Source: Marinospirillum sp035271045 (lineage in GTDB: Bacteria; Pseudomonadota; Gammaproteobacteria; Pseudomonadales; Halomonadaceae). Taken from it: a stretch of 64,000 bases of DNA. The notes under the pieces are model-generated. The model had not been told where the DNA came from. It was given only the letters and a program-made list of their open reading frames with translations, and did not search any database. Of this stretch, positions 62,407 to 64,000 are shown in pieces (position 1 is the stretch's first letter; the number at the start of each line of letters is the position of its first letter). The position numbers and the translations under genes are program-made. The stretch is from NCBI RefSeq assembly GCF_035271045.1, contig NZ_DATESC010000018.1, forward strand, positions 55,839 through 119,838, given 5' to 3'.

Positions 62407-63207
62407 CTAGCCCAACTTTCTAAGGGTTAGAATTTGCTCACTGCGCCCAAAAGGCCCTTGCACATCATGCAAAATGGCGCTGGTTAAGCCTATGCCATCA
62501 TTGCCATATTGCTGAGTGGTTTCTAAGCCTAACCAGCGGCCTGTTGGGTAGCGGTGCAAGTGAATTTGCAAGTCTAAATTAGGAAATGCCCAAGTGATAT
62601 TATTGCCCTGACGAGGTGCTGTGCCATTAGCGGTATCAACCATGCCCATTAAATGAACAAAATCGCTGGTAGGCTGATTTTCAATCATTGCTATTGGCGT
62701 ATTCAGCCAAACAATGCCTTTGCCCGCTCGGTGATTTTTATCTATTTTGGCTTCTAAGCTTTTAATGTAACCACCGGGCCAGTGTGAAATACCATCCCAG
62801 CTGGGGAGTGTGTCTGGGTGTTGAATCGCCTGATCCTCTAAGGCTGCAATGTTAGCACTGTCTTGTGTACACATACGCCAAACCCTAGCAACGATGCAAA
62901 TTTTACCTTGAGCTTGCATCTTAGCTTCAACTAGCTCAATGGTTTTGCCTGGGCGAATTGCTTGTGTTGTTATTGAAAATTCACCCACTGGAATTAAACC
63001 AAAAATATCATAGCTAATTCTGCCAATACGCATAGCCTCACGAGGCTGAAATAATTCAAGTTCTGCTGCAATAATTCCGCTGGCGGGTGCCATGTGTTGC
63101 TCATGCGTGTTCCAAGCACCTTGGGCATGGTTAGTTGAACAATAGGTGCTAGTCACAGCTCCATTGGAGTCTGTTGTTCTGTTAATAAACTGGTAGTAGG
63201 CATTCAT
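62407..63207 (-). CDS. Acyl-CoA thioesterase (TesB/4HBT_3-like, double hotdog)
   Basis: 266 residues. The N-terminal hotdog has AQGAWNTHEQHMAPASGIIAAELE and RISYDIFGLIPVGEFSITTQAIRPGKTIELVEAKMQAQGK. The C-terminal hotdog includes FPNLDLQIHLHRYPTGRWLGLETTQQYGNDGIGLTSAILHDVQGPFGRSEQIL, ending in the usual place. Proteins of this kind hydrolyse acyl-CoA thioesters in the cytoplasm; chain-length preference cannot be told. Downstream is the VOC remnant and then uvrB. Confidence 0.85.
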   Translation of the reverse strand: MNAYYQFINRTTDSNGAVTSTYCSTNHAQGAWNTHEQHMAPASGIIAAELELFQPREAMRIGRISYDIFGLIPVGEFSITTQAIRPGKTIELVEAKMQAQGKICIVARVWRMCTQDSANIAALEDQAIQHPDTLPSWDGISHWPGGYIKSLEAKIDKNHRAGKGIVWLNTPIAMIENQPTSDFVHLMGMVDTANGTAPRQGNNITWAFPNLDLQIHLHRYPTGRWLGLETTQQYGNDGIGLTSAILHDVQGPFGRSEQILTLRKLG

Positions 63208-63343
63208 CGTGTAGTTATCTTCTTGTCATGGCTGAGTTTTTAAGCGCAATGGCTGCTGGGGAATAATACCAGTTTTGTACTTTAGCGTACTTTTATTAGC
63301 GTTTTTAACTAGGCTTGTTTTAACCCCCTAGCCTGCTTAAAAA

Positions 63344-63832
63344 CTAAAATAGCAAACTAGACTTAAACTCTGTTTGGTTTTCAACGGGTGGTAGCTGCAT
63401 ACCTGCTTGGTATTTCACCGAAGGCTGTAATAGGGTAACTATGCCATTTTCGTAAACATTCAAAAGTGTTACATAATCTTGGCTAGTAGGATAAGTGGCG
63501 TTAATTTTAAGGCTGAAACCTTCGCCTTCTCTAAATAGTTTTTTAGGTGCTAAAAGGCTAATGTTTTTGTTTAAGCTACTAATAAAAAGCTCTTCAAGCT
63601 CACCGGACTTTAGAATAAATAAGTGTTGATTATTAGCTAAGTACCAAGCCTGATTTTGCCTAATTAAACGAAAATCTTTTTTGCAGTCTAATGCTGAGTT
63701 GAGCTTATAAAATAAAGGCGTTTTGGCTAAATAGGTGTTTTGCTTTTCGGCTTGGCAAGTTTCAAGTGGCAGTCTTTCTTTAACACGCTGTGCAAAGTCT
63801 AGGTTTTTAAAACTAAGCGCAACAAAAAACAC
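63344..63832 (-). CDS. DUF4384-like ORF, start uncertain
   Basis: 162 residues from GTG 63832; the frame is open to 63862 but offers no ATG. The C-terminal half (FREGEGFSLKINATYPTSQDYVTLLNVYENGIVTLLQPSVKYQAGMQLPP) has the strand pattern of DUF4384, a domain often attached to or encoded beside caspase-like peptidases. No signal peptide is evident from this start, and the protein stops soon after the domain. It begins 18 bp beyond the stop of the caspase-like frame, which is offset by one reading frame. It may be a separate coupled gene or the second half of a frameshifted fusion. Confidence 0.6.
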   Translation of the reverse strand: MFFVALSFKNLDFAQRVKERLPLETCQAEKQNTYLAKTPLFYKLNSALDCKKDFRLIRQNQAWYLANNQHLFILKSGELEELFISSLNKNISLLAPKKLFREGEGFSLKINATYPTSQDYVTLLNVYENGIVTLLQPSVKYQAGMQLPPVENQTEFKSSLLF

Positions 63833-63849
63833 CCCATCTTGTAAAAGTT

Positions 63850-63999
63850 TTATATACCTAGCTTAATATTGCCATCAAACACTGGCACTTGTTCGTAACT
63901 GACACCCATTTGGTAAGATTTTTCTTGCACATTTAACTTAACGTAGTTATGCAGTTTTTCTATGTCTGTGTTGTTATCAATTAAGCCTCGCATTAAGTA
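63850..63999 (-). CDS. C-terminal end of a probable caspase-like (peptidase C14) protein, cut by right edge
   Basis: A minus frame enters from the right edge and codes for 49 residues before TAA at 63850-63852. It begins YLMRGLIDNNTDIEKLHNYV and, after KLNVQEKSYQMG, continues VSYEQVPVFDGNIKLGI. The pattern 'YLxxGL...L..YV...V......G..Q.P.....' is what closes many bacterial caspase-fold domains. The catalytic His and Cys would lie outside the window, so the assignment rests on this tail and on the DUF4384-like partner. Confidence 0.5.
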   Translation of the reverse strand, partial: YLMRGLIDNNTDIEKLHNYVKLNVQEKSYQMGVSYEQVPVFDGNIKLGI

Positions 64000-64000
64000 A

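Noticed and set aside
63850..63865. Programmed -1 frameshift joining the caspase-like and DUF4384-like frames
   Set aside because: The overlap of the two open frames (63850-63862) contains no slippery heptamer of the X-XXY-YYZ type; a coupled separate gene or an indel is simpler.

Overview
The window looks like chromosomal DNA of an AT-leaning gammaproteobacterium, probably a Pseudomonadales/Oceanospirillales-type aerobe. I infer this from gene content and order: folD, three tRNAs, tig-clpP-clpX-lon-hupB-ppiD; nagZ-MscS-hpt, csiV-mfd-gap-nqrABCDEF-nqrM-sthA-tus-like-lolC-lolD-DUF2062-comEC; nudC-dnaQ-rnhA-methyltransferase-gloB-mltD-yejABEF. As I recall them, these are blocks also found in Pseudomonas and relatives. 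The Na+-translocating NQR operon suggests a marine or saline lifestyle. The genus cannot be named from the sequence alone.

Layout. 1-2275 (minus): folD followed by a response regulator, a CheC-like phosphatase and a PAS protein cut by the window edge. 2393-2859: strong promoter, tRNA-Pro, tRNA-Arg, tRNA-His and a terminator. 2972-11286: protein-quality-control block (trigger factor, ClpXP, Lon, HU, PpiD). 11299-14039: NagZ, MscS-type channel, Hpt. 14075-21944: a nine-gene Ter (tellurite-resistance/stress) operon. It combines a metabolite-synthesis module (two phosphoribosyltransferases, two HAD phosphatases, a CitE-like lyase) with TerA, TerB, TerC and TerD, and it sits between hpt and csiV. 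22016-26174: CsiV and Mfd. 26316-36627: GAPDH, the NQR operon with nqrM, SthA and a Tus-family protein. 36679-41536: LolC, LolD, DUF2062, ComEC. 41537-45260 (minus): SIMPL protein, NudC, DnaQ, RNase HI, a methyltransferase. 45311-53526: GloB, MltD and the YejABEF peptide importer. 53593-60108: YdjM-like hydrolase, a CsgG-like and an LPP20-like lipoprotein, two chemoreceptors. 60118-63999 (minus): UvrB, a truncated VOC pseudogene, an acyl-CoA thioesterase, a DUF4384-like ORF and the tail of a probable caspase-like protein.

Most genes are housekeeping and tightly packed, with several convergent pairs whose stop codons abut or overlap. The least ordinary parts are: the Ter operon with its nucleotide-like synthesis module; a Tus-family replication-terminus protein beside lolC; a perfect palindrome over the putative -10 of the CsgG-like lipoprotein gene, whose half-site recurs between the two chemoreceptor genes; the caspase-like/DUF4384 pair at the right edge; and several short tandem duplications at gene starts (dnaQ, gloB, the methyltransferase gene) and in the yejF-ydjM gap. 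No CRISPR array, insertion sequence, prophage or integrase gene was seen.
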